From the NCBI RefSeq assembly GCF_027925305.1, contig NZ_BSDR01000001.1:4048501-4112500 (forward strand): DNA of 64,000 nt, read 5' to 3'. Positions 1 to 10,963 of this stretch are shown piece by piece (within the stretch, counting starts at the first letter, position 1; the number at the start of each line of letters is the position of its first letter). The notes beneath the pieces were generated by a model that ran no database searches, was not told where the DNA came from, and saw only the letters and a list, made by a program, of their open reading frames with translations. The position numbers and the translations under genes are program-made. The DNA is from Desulforhabdus amnigena (GTDB taxonomy: Bacteria > Desulfobacterota > Syntrophobacteria > Syntrophobacterales > Syntrophobacteraceae).

Positions 1-2
1 GC

Positions 3-143
3 AAGGAAGGGAAGGGCGTTCGCAATTTCGCCTGTCAAAACTACGATGCGTGTTTGGACAAGGCCGCCAAGGCAATGTGGAGCGGCTTTACATGCAGGGA
101 ATGTTGCTTCTACTGTCAAAAAGAGGAAGACGGCTTATTGTAG
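3..143 (+). CDS. C-terminal end of a small Cys-rich protein (partial)
   Basis: The reading frame is open from the window edge and stops at TAG 141-143, so only the last 46 residues are visible. They hold five Cys, in FACQNYDACL and FTCRECCFYCQ, which suggests a metal-binding tail. The gene converges on rplQ, and a two-way terminator lies between them. I do not recognise the family; the N-terminus is outside the window. Confidence 0.55.
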   Translation, partial: KEGKGVRNFACQNYDACLDKAAKAMWSGFTCRECCFYCQKEEDGLL

Positions 144-171
144 GATATGCATGGCCTTTCCGACGGAAGTG

Positions 172-209
172 AAAAAAAATAACCCGCATTGGCGGGTTAT
201 TTTTTTTCA
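172..209. terminator. Bidirectional Rho-independent terminator
   Basis: A 10-bp perfect stem (AATAACCCGC / GCGGGTTATT) with loop ATTG, flanked by an A-run on the left and a T-run on the right. It can end both the rightward Cys-rich gene and the leftward alpha operon after rplQ. Confidence 0.9.
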
Positions 210-218
210 GGACCGTTC

Positions 219-695
219 TTATTCTGCCTGGCTTGCCGATTGGCCTGCCGGTTCGGATGCCGCTGCGGCGGGCTCTGCCGAAGGAACCGTTTTCTGTTGA
301 GGTCCCTCTGTGATTTTAGATTTCTTGGGAGGCCGACCGGAATCCGTGACGAGTTCGATGATGCACATTGGTGATGCATCGCCTCGGCGAAATCCTACCT
401 TAATGATACGAGTATAACCTCCAGGGCGACTTTGGTATCGAGGCGCAAGATCCTCAAAGAGCTTATACACGGTGCTCTTTTCCTGGATGAACGACAACGC
501 CTGACGTTTTGAGTGAAGATCGCCCCGCTTGCCAAGGGTGATCATCCAGTCCGTCCATCTCCGCAACTCTTTGGCTTTGGGTACCGTGGTATAGATTCTC
601 TCGTGCCGCAGCAGGGAAGTCACCATGTTTCGGAACATGGCCAATCGGTGACTTGTCACACGATTTAATTTTCTACCAGAAACTCCGTGGCGCAT
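219..695 (-). CDS. rplQ: 50S ribosomal protein L17
   Basis: Large-subunit protein bL17, 158 residues. The N-terminus [12 protein letters not shown] and the segment [18 protein letters not shown] are the usual family blocks. Residues after about 125 form an Ala/Ser/Pro/Gln-rich tail that the shortest L17 proteins lack. It is the last gene of the alpha operon. Its start lies 2 bp after the rpoA stop, implying translational coupling, and the terminator at 172-209 follows. Confidence 0.97.
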   Translation of the reverse strand: MRHGVSGRKLNRVTSHRLAMFRNMVTSLLRHERIYTTVPKAKELRRWTDWMITLGKRGDLHSKRQALSFIQEKSTVYKLFEDLAPRYQSRPGGYTRIIKVGFRRGDASPMCIIELVTDSGRPPKKSKITEGPQQKTVPSAEPAAAASEPAGQSASQAE

Positions 696-697
696 GG

Positions 698-1705
698 CTA
701 TTCCTGTTCCTTTCTTCGCTCTTCAATTTCCTCCCGACTGGGGAAATTTTCGAGTTTTACACCCAAGGAAAGCCCCATCTCGCTCAGGATTTCCTTGATT
801 TCGTTTAGAGACTTACGACCGAAATTCTTCGTTTTCAACATTTCCGCTTCTGACTTTTGAACAAGTTCCCCGATATATCGAATATCAGCATTTTTCAGAC
901 AGTTGGCCGATCGAACGGAAAGCTCCAGTTCATCCACACTGCGAAAAAGATTATCGTTGAACGCTGGTTCAATACGGATTTCTTCCTCATGCGTCTCAAC
1001 TTCTTCTTCAAAATTGATGAAAATCGTCAGCTGATCTTTGAGGATTTTCGCAGCGAAGGCGAGGGCATCCTCCGGTTTGATGCTGCCATCCGTCCAGATC
1101 TCCATGGTCAACTTGTCGTAGTCGGTAATCTGGCCTACACGAGCCTGCGTTACCGTATAGCTCACCTTGCGCATGGGAGAAAAAATAGCATCAATGGGAA
1201 TCGTGCCAATAGGCTGGTTCTCGTCCGCATTCCGATCTGCGGGCATATAACCTTTACCTTGTTTGACAGTAAGCTCCATGCGCAGCTTGGCATCTTTGGC
1301 AAGAGTGCACACATGTTGATCAGGGTTTAACACTTCAACCTGCGCGGTGCCTTGGATGTCTTTAGATGTTACCTCTCCTTCGCCATCCTTTTCCAAAATG
1401 AGCACGACTGGACCCTCTGTCATCATCTTGAATCTCACCTCCTTGAGATTCAAGATAACATCAGTGACATCTTCCAGTACGCCGGGAATAGTGGAAAATT
1501 CGTGAAGAACACCGTCAATTTTGACGCTGGTAATGGCCGAACCTTGTAGGGAGGATAAAAGCACTCTTCTAAGGGCATTACCCAGCGTGATTCCGAAGCC
1601 CCGTTCTAAAGGCTCACAAACGAACTTCCCGTAAACATCAGGGTGCTCGTTTGTTTCAATTTCCAAGCGCTTGGGTTTGATCAGTTCGCGCCAGTTCCTT
1701 TGCAT
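698..1705 (-). CDS. rpoA: RNA polymerase subunit alpha
   Basis: Scaffold subunit of RNA polymerase, 335 residues, a normal length. The N-terminal assembly domain includes [16 protein letters not shown]. The C-terminal domain carries the helix-hairpin-helix region ([27 protein letters not shown]) that contacts UP elements and activators in the family. It sits in the standard order rpsD-rpoA-rplQ. The 135-bp gap upstream holds a hairpin (1771-1813) and a palindrome (1823-1840), so its dosage relative to rpsD may be tuned post-transcriptionally. Confidence 0.98.
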   Translation of the reverse strand: MQRNWRELIKPKRLEIETNEHPDVYGKFVCEPLERGFGITLGNALRRVLLSSLQGSAITSVKIDGVLHEFSTIPGVLEDVTDVILNLKEVRFKMMTEGPVVLILEKDGEGEVTSKDIQGTAQVEVLNPDQHVCTLAKDAKLRMELTVKQGKGYMPADRNADENQPIGTIPIDAIFSPMRKVSYTVTQARVGQITDYDKLTMEIWTDGSIKPEDALAFAAKILKDQLTIFINFEEEVETHEEEIRIEPAFNDNLFRSVDELELSVRSANCLKNADIRYIGELVQKSEAEMLKTKNFGRKSLNEIKEILSEMGLSLGVKLENFPSREEIEERRKEQE

Positions 1706-1766
1706 AATGTTTCCTCATCAAGAGATGTCGCCAAGGGGGCTTTCCAACTTTCCGTGAGGGAAAGGG

Positions 1767-1813
1767 AAAAACCGGATATGGAGTCGGCCGTTTGACAGAA
1801 CTCTATATCCGGT
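1767..1813 (-). terminator. Hairpin plus T-run in the rpsD-rpoA gap
   Basis: ACCGGATATGGAGT (1771-1784) pairs with ACTCTATATCCGGT (1800-1813) with one wobble position. On the transcribed strand the stem is followed by TTTT. It looks like an attenuator or partial terminator between rpsD and rpoA. Function is inferred from shape only. Confidence 0.6.
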
Positions 1814-1822
1814 AGGGATGGC

Positions 1823-1840
1823 CGTGAGGAATTCCTCACG
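1823..1840. repeat. 18-bp perfect palindrome after rpsD
   Basis: CGTGAGGAATTCCTCACG is self-complementary over all 18 bases and abuts the rpsD stop codon. With no loop it is more likely a protein or processing site than a standard terminator. Confidence 0.6.
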
Positions 1841-2467
1841 CTATTTCGAATAGAATTCAACCACAAGCTGTTCTTGTACCGGCAAATTCATCTCTTCTCT
1901 GGTTGGAATGGTCTTGAAAATCCCCTCATACTTCGCTTTGTCAAGTTCCAGCCAGGAAGGAAGGCCACGGCGAGGGAGTGCCTCGAGAGCGTCATTGATG
2001 ATTGAAATTTGACGACTGCCTTCAGCAATGGTTACGGTATCCCCCGGACGAAGAAGGTAAGAGGGAACATTGACCTTCTTTCCGTTCACCAGTACATGGT
2101 TGTGTCGGACAACCTGACGCGCTTGTGACCGAGAATCTGCAAAGCCGAATCGGTAAACCGCGTTGTCCAGGCGCCGTTCGAGAAGGATGAGGAAGTTGGT
2201 TCCTGTCACACCTTTTTGCCGGTCTGCATGTTTGAAGTAGGTTTTGAATTGTTTCTCGACAAGCCCGTACATGCGCTTGATCTTCTGCTTTTCGCGCAAC
2301 TGCAAGCCATAGTCGGAAAACTTGCCACGGCTTTGCCCGTGTTGTCCGGGGGGGTAGTTGCGGCGCTCCACGGCGCATTTGTCAGAATAACAACGGTCGC
2401 CTTTCAAGTAGAGCTTCATGGTTTCTCGGCGGCAAAGCCGGCAGACTGAACCCGTATAGCGAGCCAA
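1841..2467 (-). CDS. rpsD: 30S ribosomal protein S4
   Basis: Primary 16S rRNA binder uS4, 208 residues. The N-terminus holds four Cys (CRLCRRE, then CYSDKC), the zinc-binding form of S4. The S4 RNA-binding domain follows (about 98-160, [19 protein letters not shown]). In other bacteria S4 represses the alpha operon; no leader could be assigned here. It lies between rpsK (64 bp) and rpoA. Confidence 0.97.
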   Translation of the reverse strand: MARYTGSVCRLCRRETMKLYLKGDRCYSDKCAVERRNYPPGQHGQSRGKFSDYGLQLREKQKIKRMYGLVEKQFKTYFKHADRQKGVTGTNFLILLERRLDNAVYRFGFADSRSQARQVVRHNHVLVNGKKVNVPSYLLRPGDTVTIAEGSRQISIINDALEALPRRGLPSWLELDKAKYEGIFKTIPTREEMNLPVQEQLVVEFYSK

Positions 2468-2531
2468 GGTTAAATCCTCCTCTTCTCGTTTTTAATAAAC
2501 CTATCTAAAGTGTAACAACCGATGGACTCCA

Positions 2532-2924
2532 TCAGACTCGGCGTCGCTTGGGAGGACGGCAGCCGTTGTGGGGAATGGGAGTCACATCTTTGATGACTGT
2601 GATGTTGAAGCCAGAGGCTTGAAGTGCGCGAAGCGCAGCTTCACGACCCGACCCGGGTCCCTTTACATAGACCTCCAGGTTTTGAAGGCCATGCTCCATA
2701 GCCTTTTTACCCGCAATTTCCGCTGCAACCTGAGCGGCAAAAGGGGTGCTCTTACGAGATCCCTTGAAGCCCTGACTCCCGGCACTGGACCAGGAAATTG
2801 CATTGCCGCTCATGTCCGTAATCGTGACAATCGTGTTGTTGAAGGTCGAACGGATGTGAGCGACACCATTTTGTATGTTCTTGCGCTCTTTTTTCTTGCG
2901 CGAGACGCCTTTCTCCCTTGCCAT
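2532..2924 (-). CDS. rpsK: 30S ribosomal protein S11
   Basis: uS11, 130 residues, platform protein of the small subunit. Recognised from [18 protein letters not shown] and the basic C-terminus ending CRPPKRRRV. It has a Lys/Arg-rich N-terminus and normal length. The spacer from rpsM is 12 bp, consistent with co-translation in the alpha operon. Confidence 0.97.
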   Translation of the reverse strand: MAREKGVSRKKKERKNIQNGVAHIRSTFNNTIVTITDMSGNAISWSSAGSQGFKGSRKSTPFAAQVAAEIAGKKAMEHGLQNLEVYVKGPGSGREAALRALQASGFNITVIKDVTPIPHNGCRPPKRRRV

Positions 2925-2936
2925 AGTTCCTCCGAA

Positions 2937-3308
2937 TTATTTCTTGCGCTTGCCCATGACGGATCGGCGTGGTCCCTTGCGGGTACGTGCATTCGTATGA
3001 GTCCGCTGACCATGAACGGGAAGACCGCGCCGATGCCTCAGACCGCGATAGCAACCAAGGTCCATCAAGCGCTTGATGTTCATGGAAACCTCTGTACGAA
3101 GATCACCTTCGACCTTGTACTGGGAATCTATGATCTGCCGGATCGTGTTGATCTGGTTGTCATCCAAATCATCGCTTTTCGTATCCCAAGAAATGTTCGC
3201 CTGGTCGAGAATCTTTTGAGAAGTGGACCGCCCGATACCATAAATGTAAGTCAAGGCAATCTCGATTCGCTTGTTCTTGGGTAGGTCAATGCCTGCAATT
3301 CGTGCCAA
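2937..3308 (-). CDS. rpsM: 30S ribosomal protein S13
   Basis: uS13, 123 residues, small-subunit head protein contacting the large subunit and P-site tRNA. Recognised from [19 protein letters not shown], a helix-turn-helix region and [20 protein letters not shown], with a basic tail ending MGKRKK. It is preceded by rpmJ (15 bp) and followed by rpsK. Confidence 0.97.
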   Translation of the reverse strand: MARIAGIDLPKNKRIEIALTYIYGIGRSTSQKILDQANISWDTKSDDLDDNQINTIRQIIDSQYKVEGDLRTEVSMNIKRLMDLGCYRGLRHRRGLPVHGQRTHTNARTRKGPRRSVMGKRKK

Positions 3309-3323
3309 TGCCCGTTCCTCCCA

Positions 3324-3437
3324 TTACCCTTGTCGTTGCTTATGCCTGGGGTTTTCACAAATAACGCGTACTGCTCCATGTCGGCGTATGATCTTACATT
3401 TGCGGCAAATACGCTTGACTGACGCTCGTACTTTCAT
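3324..3437 (-). CDS. rpmJ: 50S ribosomal protein L36 (zinc form)
   Basis: A 37-residue bL36 read directly from the minus strand, from ATG at 3437 to TAA at 3324-3326. It begins [19 protein letters not shown] and ends [14 protein letters not shown], a later Cys and a His give the four zinc ligands of the Cys-containing form. It occupies the usual place between infA and rpsM. Confidence 0.95.
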   Translation of the reverse strand: MKVRASVKRICRKCKIIRRHGAVRVICENPRHKQRQG

Positions 3438-3476
3438 GCCATCTTCTCCCTTCTACAAGACACTGGCAAAGAGGCG

Positions 3477-3698
3477 CTAGGACTTCGATCGGTAGGTGAT
3501 GCGGCCCCGGTTCAGGTCATAGGGAGAGAGTTCTACCGTTACCTTGTCTCCTGGAAGTATGCGGATAAAATGCATACGCATCTTGCCGGATATATGAGCC
3601 AGAATCCGATGACCGTTCGGCAACTCCACGCGAAACATGGCATTTGGAAGGGTTTCTACAACCGTACCTTCCACTTCTATGGAATCCTCTTTAGCCAT
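3477..3698 (-). CDS. infA: Translation initiation factor IF-1
   Basis: OB-fold initiation factor that binds the 30S A site, 73 residues from the chosen start [11 protein letters not shown]. An in-frame ATG 12 bases upstream (MKKG-) is possible, but it would directly abut the AAGGAG ribosome-binding site, so the internal ATG with a 12-base spacer fits better and gives the usual length. Core motifs are [19 protein letters not shown] and the ending [10 protein letters not shown]. It lies between map and rpmJ. Confidence 0.95.
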   Translation of the reverse strand: MAKEDSIEVEGTVVETLPNAMFRVELPNGHRILAHISGKMRMHFIRILPGDKVTVELSPYDLNRGRITYRSKS

Positions 3699-3785
3699 GC
3701 CTTTTTTCATCTCCTTGCAATGCGCTTTTGAGTGTTTGAAAATTTAGAATTATAGCGCCAGAAAATAATATTGTAAACAAAATTT

Positions 3786-4535
3786 TTAAAGGCGCGTTAA
3801 AATATCCGGACCATTGTCCGTAACAGCTACCGTATGCTCGAAGTGTGCGGATATTTTCCGATCAACGGTGACTGCTGTCCATTGGTCTTTCAATATCTCT
3901 ACTTCGGGACCGCCAAGATTTATCATGGGTTCTATGGCGAAAACCATTCCAGCCCTAAGTTTAACCCCGCGGCCGGGAGGACCGTAATTAGGGATCTGCG
4001 GACTCTCATGGAGGTGCTGACCGATACCATGGCCTACGAACTCCCTCACTACCGAATATCCACGGGACTCGACATATGACTGGATGGCATGCGAAATGTC
4101 CGAAAGATGATTTCCCACCACGACCTGGCGAATGCCCTCGTAAAGGGATTGTTCGGTGACCTTGCACAGCTGCTCAGCATCCTCGCTGATTTTACCAACG
4201 GCTACAGTAATGGCGGAGTCTCCGTAGTAGCCGTCGATAACCACCCCGAAATCGATACTGATGATATCGCCCTCGTGGAGATGCCGGTGCTTGGAGGGCA
4301 TCCCGTGGACCACCTCTTCGTTTATGGATGTACACAAGGAGTAAGGGTACCCCTGGTATCCCTTGAAGGCTGGTTTGGCTTTCCGCTTCTTGGCGAGTTC
4401 TTCACTGAGCACATTCAGCTCAAGCGTGGTAACTCCAGGCTGGATGTGCTCCTTGATGTGCTGCAAAACCTCGGCGACAATACAACAGGCTTTGCGGATT
4501 TTTTCTATTTCCCTTTGAGAACGAAGGGTAATCAA
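3786..4535 (-). CDS. map: Methionine aminopeptidase type I
   Basis: Removes N-terminal Met from new proteins. The pita-bread metalloprotease ligands are visible: Asp in SIDFGVVIDGYYGDSA, His in GHGIGQHLHESP, and Glu in FAIEPM and FEHTVAV. I place the start at TTG 4535 (MITLRSQREIEKIRKA), 9 bases after an AGAGGA site and 13 bp past the adk stop; this gives 249 residues and the family N-terminus. A longer frame from TTG 4577 would overlap adk and adds unconserved residues. Confidence 0.93.
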   Translation of the reverse strand: MITLRSQREIEKIRKACCIVAEVLQHIKEHIQPGVTTLELNVLSEELAKKRKAKPAFKGYQGYPYSLCTSINEEVVHGMPSKHRHLHEGDIISIDFGVVIDGYYGDSAITVAVGKISEDAEQLCKVTEQSLYEGIRQVVVGNHLSDISHAIQSYVESRGYSVVREFVGHGIGQHLHESPQIPNYGPPGRGVKLRAGMVFAIEPMINLGGPEVEILKDQWTAVTVDRKISAHFEHTVAVTDNGPDILTRL

Positions 4536-4548
4536 CAGCAGAGATCCT

Positions 4549-5229
<681 letters not shown>

Positions 5230-5303
5230 TCACCAAGCTCACTGACGACTACTACAAACCAAATGAAAACCGAGTGATAGTGATACCCCTTTACTTTCAC
5301 GAA

Positions 5304-6611
5304 CTACCTGCGGCCACGAACGCGCCCCTGCTTGAGAAATCCCTCGTAGTGTCTGGAGAGCATATGGGCTTCGATCTGTCCCAATGTATCCATAGCAACA
5401 CCGATAACGATGAGAAGGGCGGTCCCGCCGAAGTAGAAGGGTACGCTGAATTTGCGGATGAGAATGGTCGGCAGAACGCAAACGGCAGAGACATAGACAG
5501 CTCCGCCAAGGGTTATTCTGCTGAGGACCTTATCGATGTAATCTGCCGTCGGTCTTCCGGGCCGGATTCCTGGAATGAAGCCGCCATACTTCTTCATGTT
5601 GTCCGCGACATCGACAGGATTGAACACAATAGCTGTGTAAAAGAAGCAGAAAAAAATGATGAACGCAACATACATGACGGTATAGAGCCAATGCCCGGGA
5701 GTCAGAGACTGCGCGACGGACTTTACCCAGGAGATCTGAATAAAATTGGCTACCGTCGCAGGAAACATGATGATGGACGATGCGAAGATGGGGGGTATGA
5801 CCCCCGCGGTATTGATCTTGAGGGGAATATGGGTGTTTTGCCCTCCATAAACGCGTCTTCCCACAACCCGCTTGGCGTATTGAACAGGGATACGCCTCTG
5901 GCCGCGCTCCATGAAAATAATGGTGCCCACCACGCCAACCATGAGCACAAGGAGCAACAGCACAAAGAAAATGCTCATTTCACCCGTCCTGGTGAGGCGC
6001 ATCGTATTGATCAGAGCGTTGGGAAGGCCGGCCACGATTCCAGCATAAATGATCAATGAAATACCGTTGCCTATCCCGTGTTCGGTGATCTGCTCTCCGA
6101 GCCACATGATAAAGGCCGTACCGGCGGTAAGAGTGATGACGGTCGTTACTCTGAAGCCCCAGCCGGGAAAAAGAACAACCATCTCTCCCCCCGGTCCCGT
6201 CATACCTTCCAGGCCAAAGGCTATGCCAAAGCCCTGGATGATACTGAGGACGACCGTCCCATAACGGGTGTATTGCGTGATTTTCTTGCGACCCGATTCA
6301 CCCTCCTTGCTGAGACGCTCCAGTTGGGGAATCACCACCGTAAGGAGCTGAAGGATGATAGAAGCGCTGATATAGGGCATGATCCCGAGAGCGAACACAG
6401 AAAGCTGGCTAAGAGCGCCACCGGAAAACATATCGAAGAGACCGAGCAGGGTCCCCTGAGCGGCGCGGAAAAAAGCAGCCAATGCCTCGTTGTTGATGCC
6501 CGGAGTGGGAATGTGGGCGCCGATGCGGTAAACCGCAAGAAGGAGAAGGGTCATTCCAATCCGGCGTTTAAGCTCAGGAATTCGACCAATATTCTGAAAA
6601 CCTGTAATCAC
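5304..6611 (-). CDS. secY: Protein translocase subunit SecY
   Basis: Central channel of the Sec translocon, 435 residues, with about ten hydrophobic segments. The N-terminus has [20 protein letters not shown], followed by the plug region (AALAAFFR to [10 protein letters not shown]). The cytoplasmic loop [20 protein letters not shown] is typical, and the C-terminus is basic. It starts 3 bp after the rplO stop, the conserved spc operon arrangement; its partner secE is at 30543-30896. Confidence 0.97.
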   Translation of the reverse strand: MITGFQNIGRIPELKRRIGMTLLLLAVYRIGAHIPTPGINNEALAAFFRAAQGTLLGLFDMFSGGALSQLSVFALGIMPYISASIILQLLTVVIPQLERLSKEGESGRKKITQYTRYGTVVLSIIQGFGIAFGLEGMTGPGGEMVVLFPGWGFRVTTVITLTAGTAFIMWLGEQITEHGIGNGISLIIYAGIVAGLPNALINTMRLTRTGEMSIFFVLLLLVLMVGVVGTIIFMERGQRRIPVQYAKRVVGRRVYGGQNTHIPLKINTAGVIPPIFASSIIMFPATVANFIQISWVKSVAQSLTPGHWLYTVMYVAFIIFFCFFYTAIVFNPVDVADNMKKYGGFIPGIRPGRPTADYIDKVLSRITLGGAVYVSAVCVLPTILIRKFSVPFYFGGTALLIVIGVAMDTLGQIEAHMLSRHYEGFLKQGRVRGRR

Positions 6612-6614
6612 CCT

Positions 6615-7076
6615 TTAATCCTTTTTTTCGGGAGGAGGGATCAGTTCTACTCGACCACCCGCGGCTTCGATCTTTTGAATGGCGGATGCACTGGCCTTGT
6701 GAACATGTACAGTGAAAGGAGACGACACATCGCCATCAGCAAGAAGCTTTACGCCTTCAAAGAATCTTCTAACGAGACCGGTTTCGAGGAATTGCTGGAC
6801 TCCGATTTCGCTTCCGCTTTCGAAAATCTGGAGATCGCCGACATTCACAACGGCAAACTGCTTTCTAAAAGGGTTTTTGAATCCGCGTTTGGGAATGCGA
6901 CGCTGGAGCGGCATCTGGCCACCTTCAAACCAAGGAGGTGTCCCTCCGCCGGATCGTGCGTTCTGTCCCTTGGATCCGCGAGCCGCTGTCTTGCCAAGGC
7001 CGGAACCCGACCCACGGCCCACACGCTTTCTGCTTTTTTTCGCTCCCGGAGCAGGAGCCAAATCTTCAAGTCTCAT
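6615..7076 (-). CDS. rplO: 50S ribosomal protein L15
   Basis: uL15, 153 residues, early 23S rRNA-binding protein. The start [18 protein letters not shown] at 7076 has AGGTG five bases upstream; a longer frame adds 17 residues unlike the family. The Gly/Arg/Lys-rich stretch [20 protein letters not shown] is characteristic. It couples tightly to secY. Confidence 0.96.
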   Translation of the reverse strand: MRLEDLAPAPGAKKSRKRVGRGSGSGLGKTAARGSKGQNARSGGGTPPWFEGGQMPLQRRIPKRGFKNPFRKQFAVVNVGDLQIFESGSEIGVQQFLETGLVRRFFEGVKLLADGDVSSPFTVHVHKASASAIQKIEAAGGRVELIPPPEKKD

Positions 7077-7116
7077 GTGAACACCTGTTGTGTAATGACA
7101 AAAGTAAGGAAAAGGC

Positions 7117-7299
7117 TTATCGCTCACTGACCTCGACGAGGTGAATCACCTTGCGAATGGCGCCGACTATAGTGGGAGTGCTGTAAAGCTCCACGGTCTT
7201 GTTGAGGCGGGTGAGGCCTAAAGCCTGCAAAATTTTTCGGTGTTTTTCCGGCCGGCCTATCGGGCTTCGAACCAGTTTGACTTGGATGGGTTTTGCCAT
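7117..7299 (-). CDS. rpmD: 50S ribosomal protein L30
   Basis: uL30, 60 residues from MAKPIQVKLVRSPIGRPE. The longer open frame (88 codons) contains non-family sequence, so the internal ATG was chosen. The core LVRSPIG...LGLTRLNKTVEL is intact. It lies between rpsE and rplO. Confidence 0.95.
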   Translation of the reverse strand: MAKPIQVKLVRSPIGRPEKHRKILQALGLTRLNKTVELYSTPTIVGAIRKVIHLVEVSER

Positions 7300-7414
7300 A
7301 TCTCGTTCCTCTGATAACCCTTGTCCATGGATCGCATAAGATCGGCCTCCCTGTTTCATTGGGGACAGGGGGCAAACCATCAAAACAGCGATCCCGAGAC
7401 AGCGGGAAATATCT

Positions 7415-7933
7415 CTAGGCTTTTATTTCCTGTGCATCTATACCACGAACCTTGGCTACTGTCTCAAGGCTTCGAAGACACTTCAAACCTTCAAGGGTCG
7501 CCTTGACCACGTTGTGTGGATTCCGGGAGCCAATGCACTTGGTTAGAATGTTGTGAATACCTGCCGCTTCCATGATGGCGCGGACTGCGCCTCCTGCAAT
7601 GACACCCGTACCGGGGGATGCCGGCTTCAGGACAACAGACGCAGCGCCGAAACATCCAAGAACCTCATGAGGAATGGTTCCACCTTCTACCAAAGGGACG
7701 TCGAACATGCCTCTCTTGGCTGATTCCATGCCCTTTCGAATGGCTTCGGGAACTTCGTTGGCTTTGCCCAGGCTGAAGCCGACCCGCCCATTGCCATCTC
7801 CAACCACCACAATGGCGCTAAAAGAAAACCGGCGTCCACCCTTGACGACCTTAGCCACCCGGCTGATGTGGACCACCTTATCAATCAATTGCAGTTGGCT
7901 CGATTCCGCAGCTATCAATTTGTTTGCCTCCAT
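7415..7933 (-). CDS. rpsE: 30S ribosomal protein S5
   Basis: uS5, 172 residues, involved in decoding fidelity and mRNA unwinding. The N-terminal double-stranded RNA-binding domain ([18 protein letters not shown]) is followed by the S5 C-terminal domain ([18 protein letters not shown]). It is complete and co-oriented with rplR (20 bp upstream). Confidence 0.97.
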   Translation of the reverse strand: MEANKLIAAESSQLQLIDKVVHISRVAKVVKGGRRFSFSAIVVVGDGNGRVGFSLGKANEVPEAIRKGMESAKRGMFDVPLVEGGTIPHEVLGCFGAASVVLKPASPGTGVIAGGAVRAIMEAAGIHNILTKCIGSRNPHNVVKATLEGLKCLRSLETVAKVRGIDAQEIKA

Positions 7934-7953
7934 TTGTATATGATCTGGATTTA

Positions 7954-8325
7954 TTAAAAGTCTAAGCCGGCCTGCCGAGCGGCATCAGCGAGGGCTTGAA
8001 CGCGGCCGTGATAAATGAACCCGTTACGGTCGAAAACTACCTTGGAAATGCCCTTTTCTTGAGCCTTGCGCGCAATCATCTCACCTACACGCTTTGCCGC
8101 TCCGACCTTGCCTTCGGGCGATTCCATCCCTTTATATTCCGGCGATAGAGTGGAGGCTGCAACTAACGTAACCCCTTGAATGTCGTCAATAATCTGGGCA
8201 TAAATGTGTTTGTCGCTGCGGAAAATCGATAACCTGGGCCGTTCCTGCGTTCCAGTGATATTTTTGCGTATACGCTTTTTACGTTTGAGGCGTGCTACCT
8301 CACTAGGATTTGTCTTCTTTGCCAT
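7954..8325 (-). CDS. rplR: 50S ribosomal protein L18
   Basis: uL18, 123 residues, 5S rRNA-binding protein. The start [18 protein letters not shown] at 8325 has GGGGAG about 10 bases upstream; the ATG six codons earlier coincides with that site. Core motifs are [20 protein letters not shown] and [20 protein letters not shown]. Confidence 0.96.
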   Translation of the reverse strand: MAKKTNPSEVARLKRKKRIRKNITGTQERPRLSIFRSDKHIYAQIIDDIQGVTLVAASTLSPEYKGMESPEGKVGAAKRVGEMIARKAQEKGISKVVFDRNGFIYHGRVQALADAARQAGLDF

Positions 8326-8348
8326 CTCTGTGCTTCTCCCCATATTCC

Positions 8349-8891
8349 TTACTTCTTGGAACCCGTTTTGCCGGCCTTGCGATGGATATGTTCGCCAACA
8401 TTGCGAACACCCTTGCCTTTATAAGGTTCGACAGGACGAAGGGCCTTGATGCGAGCAGCGGTTTGCCCAAGGAGTTCCCTGTCGATTCCCTCCAGGTGGA
8501 TAATGTTCTGGCGTTCTACAGCAGCCTGAATTCCATCGGGGAGTGGAAACTGTACGGGGTGAGAGAAGCCAAGGCTGAGGTTCAAAACACCTTTTTGGGC
8601 TTCGGCCCGATAACCCGTCCCCTGGATCTCCAAAGACCGCTTGAAGCCTTCGCTGACTCCAAGAACCATGTTGTTTACCAATGCCCTGGCAAGGCCATGA
8701 AGCGACCTGGACTGGATGGTATCATCCCTGCGCTGGATCTGAATCGTCGCAGTGTCGATTTTTACATCCAAGGTTTCAGGTAACTGGCGGGCCAAAGTGC
8801 CTTTGGGACCCTTAACCGTCAAGACGAGCCCCTCAAGGGTGGCACTGACCCCCTTAGGTATGTTGATGGGCAACTTTCCCACACGTGACAT
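8349..8891 (-). CDS. rplF: 50S ribosomal protein L6
   Basis: uL6, 180 residues, two tandem L6 folds near the factor-binding site. [15 protein letters not shown] at the N-terminus and [18 protein letters not shown] at the C-terminus match the family. Position between rpsH and rplR is standard. Confidence 0.97.
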   Translation of the reverse strand: MSRVGKLPINIPKGVSATLEGLVLTVKGPKGTLARQLPETLDVKIDTATIQIQRRDDTIQSRSLHGLARALVNNMVLGVSEGFKRSLEIQGTGYRAEAQKGVLNLSLGFSHPVQFPLPDGIQAAVERQNIIHLEGIDRELLGQTAARIKALRPVEPYKGKGVRNVGEHIHRKAGKTGSKK

Positions 8892-8961
8892 GAGTGTGCT
8901 CCTTATACAACTGACTGTCCTACAATGCGCTTTCGTTTAGAAGCGGGCAGGGTGAAACTTG

Positions 8962-9360
8962 CTACCAAACGGAGCAAAGCAGTTCTCCACCGATGTGCTC
9001 TTTGCGGGCCTGCCGGTCCGTCATGACGCCCTTGGAGGTAGAGAGGATGTTGATACCCATCCCGTTCATTACCTTCGGAATTTCCCCATGCCCCACATAG
9101 ACGCGGCGTCCAGGCCTGCTGATGCGTTTTACACCGGTGATGACCCCTTCACGCGTTTCACCGTACTTGAGCTGGATTCGAAGAATGCCCTGCAAATCGT
9201 CGCGAATGAGCTTAAAATTTTTGATGTAACCCTCGTCCTTGAGGATACGAGCAAGGCTGGCTTTCATGCGGGATGCAGGAATGTCCACCTTATCGAACCG
9301 CGCTTTCTGTCCATTTTTGATGCGATTTAAAAAATCGGCGATAGTATCCGATACGACCAT
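8962..9360 (-). CDS. rpsH: 30S ribosomal protein S8
   Basis: uS8, 132 residues, primary 16S binder; in enterobacteria it also represses the spc operon. Family marks are SDTIADFLNRIKNGQKAR and ILSTSKGVMTDRQARKE. A good ribosome-binding site (AGGAGCGAGTTTT) precedes the ATG. Confidence 0.97.
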   Translation of the reverse strand: MVVSDTIADFLNRIKNGQKARFDKVDIPASRMKASLARILKDEGYIKNFKLIRDDLQGILRIQLKYGETREGVITGVKRISRPGRRVYVGHGEIPKVMNGMGINILSTSKGVMTDRQARKEHIGGELLCSVW

Positions 9361-9387
9361 AAAACTCGCTCCTTTAGATTTCCCGGC

Positions 9388-9573
9388 CTACCAGCTGGAT
9401 TTAACTACGCCAGGAAGCTCGCCCTTGAGGGACATCGTGCGAAAGCAGATCCGACAGATTCCAAACTGGCGAATGAATGCTCTCGGACGCCCGCAAATGG
9501 GGCAGCGATTATAGGCCCTGACCTTGAACTTAGGGGTGCGTTTTGACTTTGCAATCAGAGACTTTTTAGCCAA
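9388..9573 (-). CDS. rpsN: 30S ribosomal protein S14 type Z
   Basis: uS14, 61 residues, the short zinc-binding form. [20 protein letters not shown] supplies two CxxC pairs, and [19 protein letters not shown] is the usual N-terminus. It sits between rplE and rpsH. Confidence 0.97.
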   Translation of the reverse strand: MAKKSLIAKSKRTPKFKVRAYNRCPICGRPRAFIRQFGICRICFRTMSLKGELPGVVKSSW

Positions 9574-9593
9574 TGTTGCCTCCTTGTCTTCCG

Positions 9594-10133
9594 TTAGCGC
9601 TTGAACGGCATGCCCATCAGATCCAGAAGAGTGCGCGCCTCTTCGTCCGTCTGAGCCGTTGTTACGATGGTGATGTTCATGCCCTTGATTTTATCGATTT
9701 TGTCATAGTCGATTTCCGGGAAAATAATGTGCTCTTTGATGCCGAGGGTATAATTGCCCCGTCCATCGAGCGCCTTGGGAGAAATTCCGCGGAAGTCACG
9801 AACGCGAGGAAGCGCGACATTGACCAGCTTGTCGAAAAATTCGTACATACGGTCACCGCGCAAGGTGACCATACAGCCGATAGGCATCCCTTTTCGCAGT
9901 TTAAAGGCAGCGATGCTTTGCCGTGCGCGGGTAATGACAGGTTTCTGGCCCGCTATCTGCGAGAGTTCCTGTGTGGCTGAATCCAGAATCTTTATGTTCT
10001 GAATGGCCTCGCCCAGCCCCATATTGAGTATGATCTTGGTCATTTTGGGGATCTGCATTGGGCTCTTGTAGCGAAACTGCTCCTGAAGCTTGGGCGCAAT
10101 CTCGCTCTGATACTTTTCCAGCATTCTTGACAT
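9594..10133 (-). CDS. rplE: 50S ribosomal protein L5
   Basis: uL5, 179 residues, 5S rRNA-binding protein of the central protuberance. The start [17 protein letters not shown] at 10133 has GGAGG six bases upstream; the open frame runs 23 codons further without family sequence. Conserved blocks are [20 protein letters not shown] and [17 protein letters not shown]. Confidence 0.96.
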   Translation of the reverse strand: MSRMLEKYQSEIAPKLQEQFRYKSPMQIPKMTKIILNMGLGEAIQNIKILDSATQELSQIAGQKPVITRARQSIAAFKLRKGMPIGCMVTLRGDRMYEFFDKLVNVALPRVRDFRGISPKALDGRGNYTLGIKEHIIFPEIDYDKIDKIKGMNITIVTTAQTDEEARTLLDLMGMPFKR

Positions 10134-10171
10134 GAACTGCCTCCACTCCGTAGCCCTTGTAATGGACGTCC

Positions 10172-10501
10172 CTAGTCGATGACTTCGTTGCACTTCTTGC
10201 AATAGCGAACTTTCCGGTTGTCATCGAGAATTTTATAGCCCACTCGGGTCGGGTCGGTACATTTGGAACAAATCAACATGAGGTTAGAAATCTCAATAGG
10301 GGCTTCTCTTTCAAGAATTCCCCCTTGCCGGCTGTGAGCACCCGGGCGCATGTGGCGTTTGACCATGTTCAATTTTTCCACAATTGCCCGGTTCTTCTTG
10401 GGAATAAGCCGCAGAACCTTCCCGCTTTTTCCCTTGTCCTTGCCGGCAATCACCATAACCGTATCGTTTTTCTTTATACGAAATTTTTTCTGAACTTCCA
10501 T
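10172..10501 (-). CDS. rplX: 50S ribosomal protein L24 with zinc-type C-terminus
   Basis: uL24, 109 residues, assembly-initiating 23S binder. The KOW motif is in [20 protein letters not shown]. The C-terminus carries two CxxC pairs (LICSKCTDP and YCKKCNEV), a metal-binding form found in many but not all bacteria. It precedes rplE by 38 bp. Confidence 0.96.
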   Translation of the reverse strand: MEVQKKFRIKKNDTVMVIAGKDKGKSGKVLRLIPKKNRAIVEKLNMVKRHMRPGAHSRQGGILEREAPIEISNLMLICSKCTDPTRVGYKILDDNRKVRYCKKCNEVID

Positions 10502-10523
10502 GGGTCCAGTTTCCTTATACTCA

Positions 10524-10892
10524 CTAAAGCACTTCGGGAGCCAGCGAGATAATCTTCATGAACTGTTTGGCGCGCAATTCCCTAGCCACGGGTCCAAAGA
10601 TGCGTGTTCCAATGGGTTCCTTGGCTGGGTTGATGAGAACAGCGGAATTATCGTCGAACTTGATGTAGGAGCCATCAGGGCGACGCACCTCTTTTTTGGT
10701 GCGAACGACTACCGCTTTGAGCACATCGCCTTTCTTAACCTTGGCATTGGGGATGGCTTCCTGCACAGAAACCACGATAATGTCGCCGACTGTAGCGTAG
10801 CGTTTCCGGGTGCCGCCGAGTACCTTAATGCAGTAAAGGCGTTTAGCGCCGGAATTATCCGCGGCGTTGAGCTGAGTTTCCGTCTGAATCAT
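10524..10892 (-). CDS. rplN: 50S ribosomal protein L14
   Basis: uL14, 122 residues, forms an intersubunit bridge. [19 protein letters not shown] and [19 protein letters not shown] are family ends. It is complete, first gene of the classical spc block after rpsQ. Confidence 0.97.
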   Translation of the reverse strand: MIQTETQLNAADNSGAKRLYCIKVLGGTRKRYATVGDIIVVSVQEAIPNAKVKKGDVLKAVVVRTKKEVRRPDGSYIKFDDNSAVLINPAKEPIGTRIFGPVARELRAKQFMKIISLAPEVL

Positions 10893-10963
10893 GGTTTACT
10901 CCGTTTTTGCATTGCTGTCCAGAACAACCCCGCTTTCATAGGGGTCAAAGATGCAACGCAGGG

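Noticed and set aside
5274-6059. 261-residue + strand frame opposite secY
   Set aside because: Charged, motif-free product fully antisense to the membrane protein gene.
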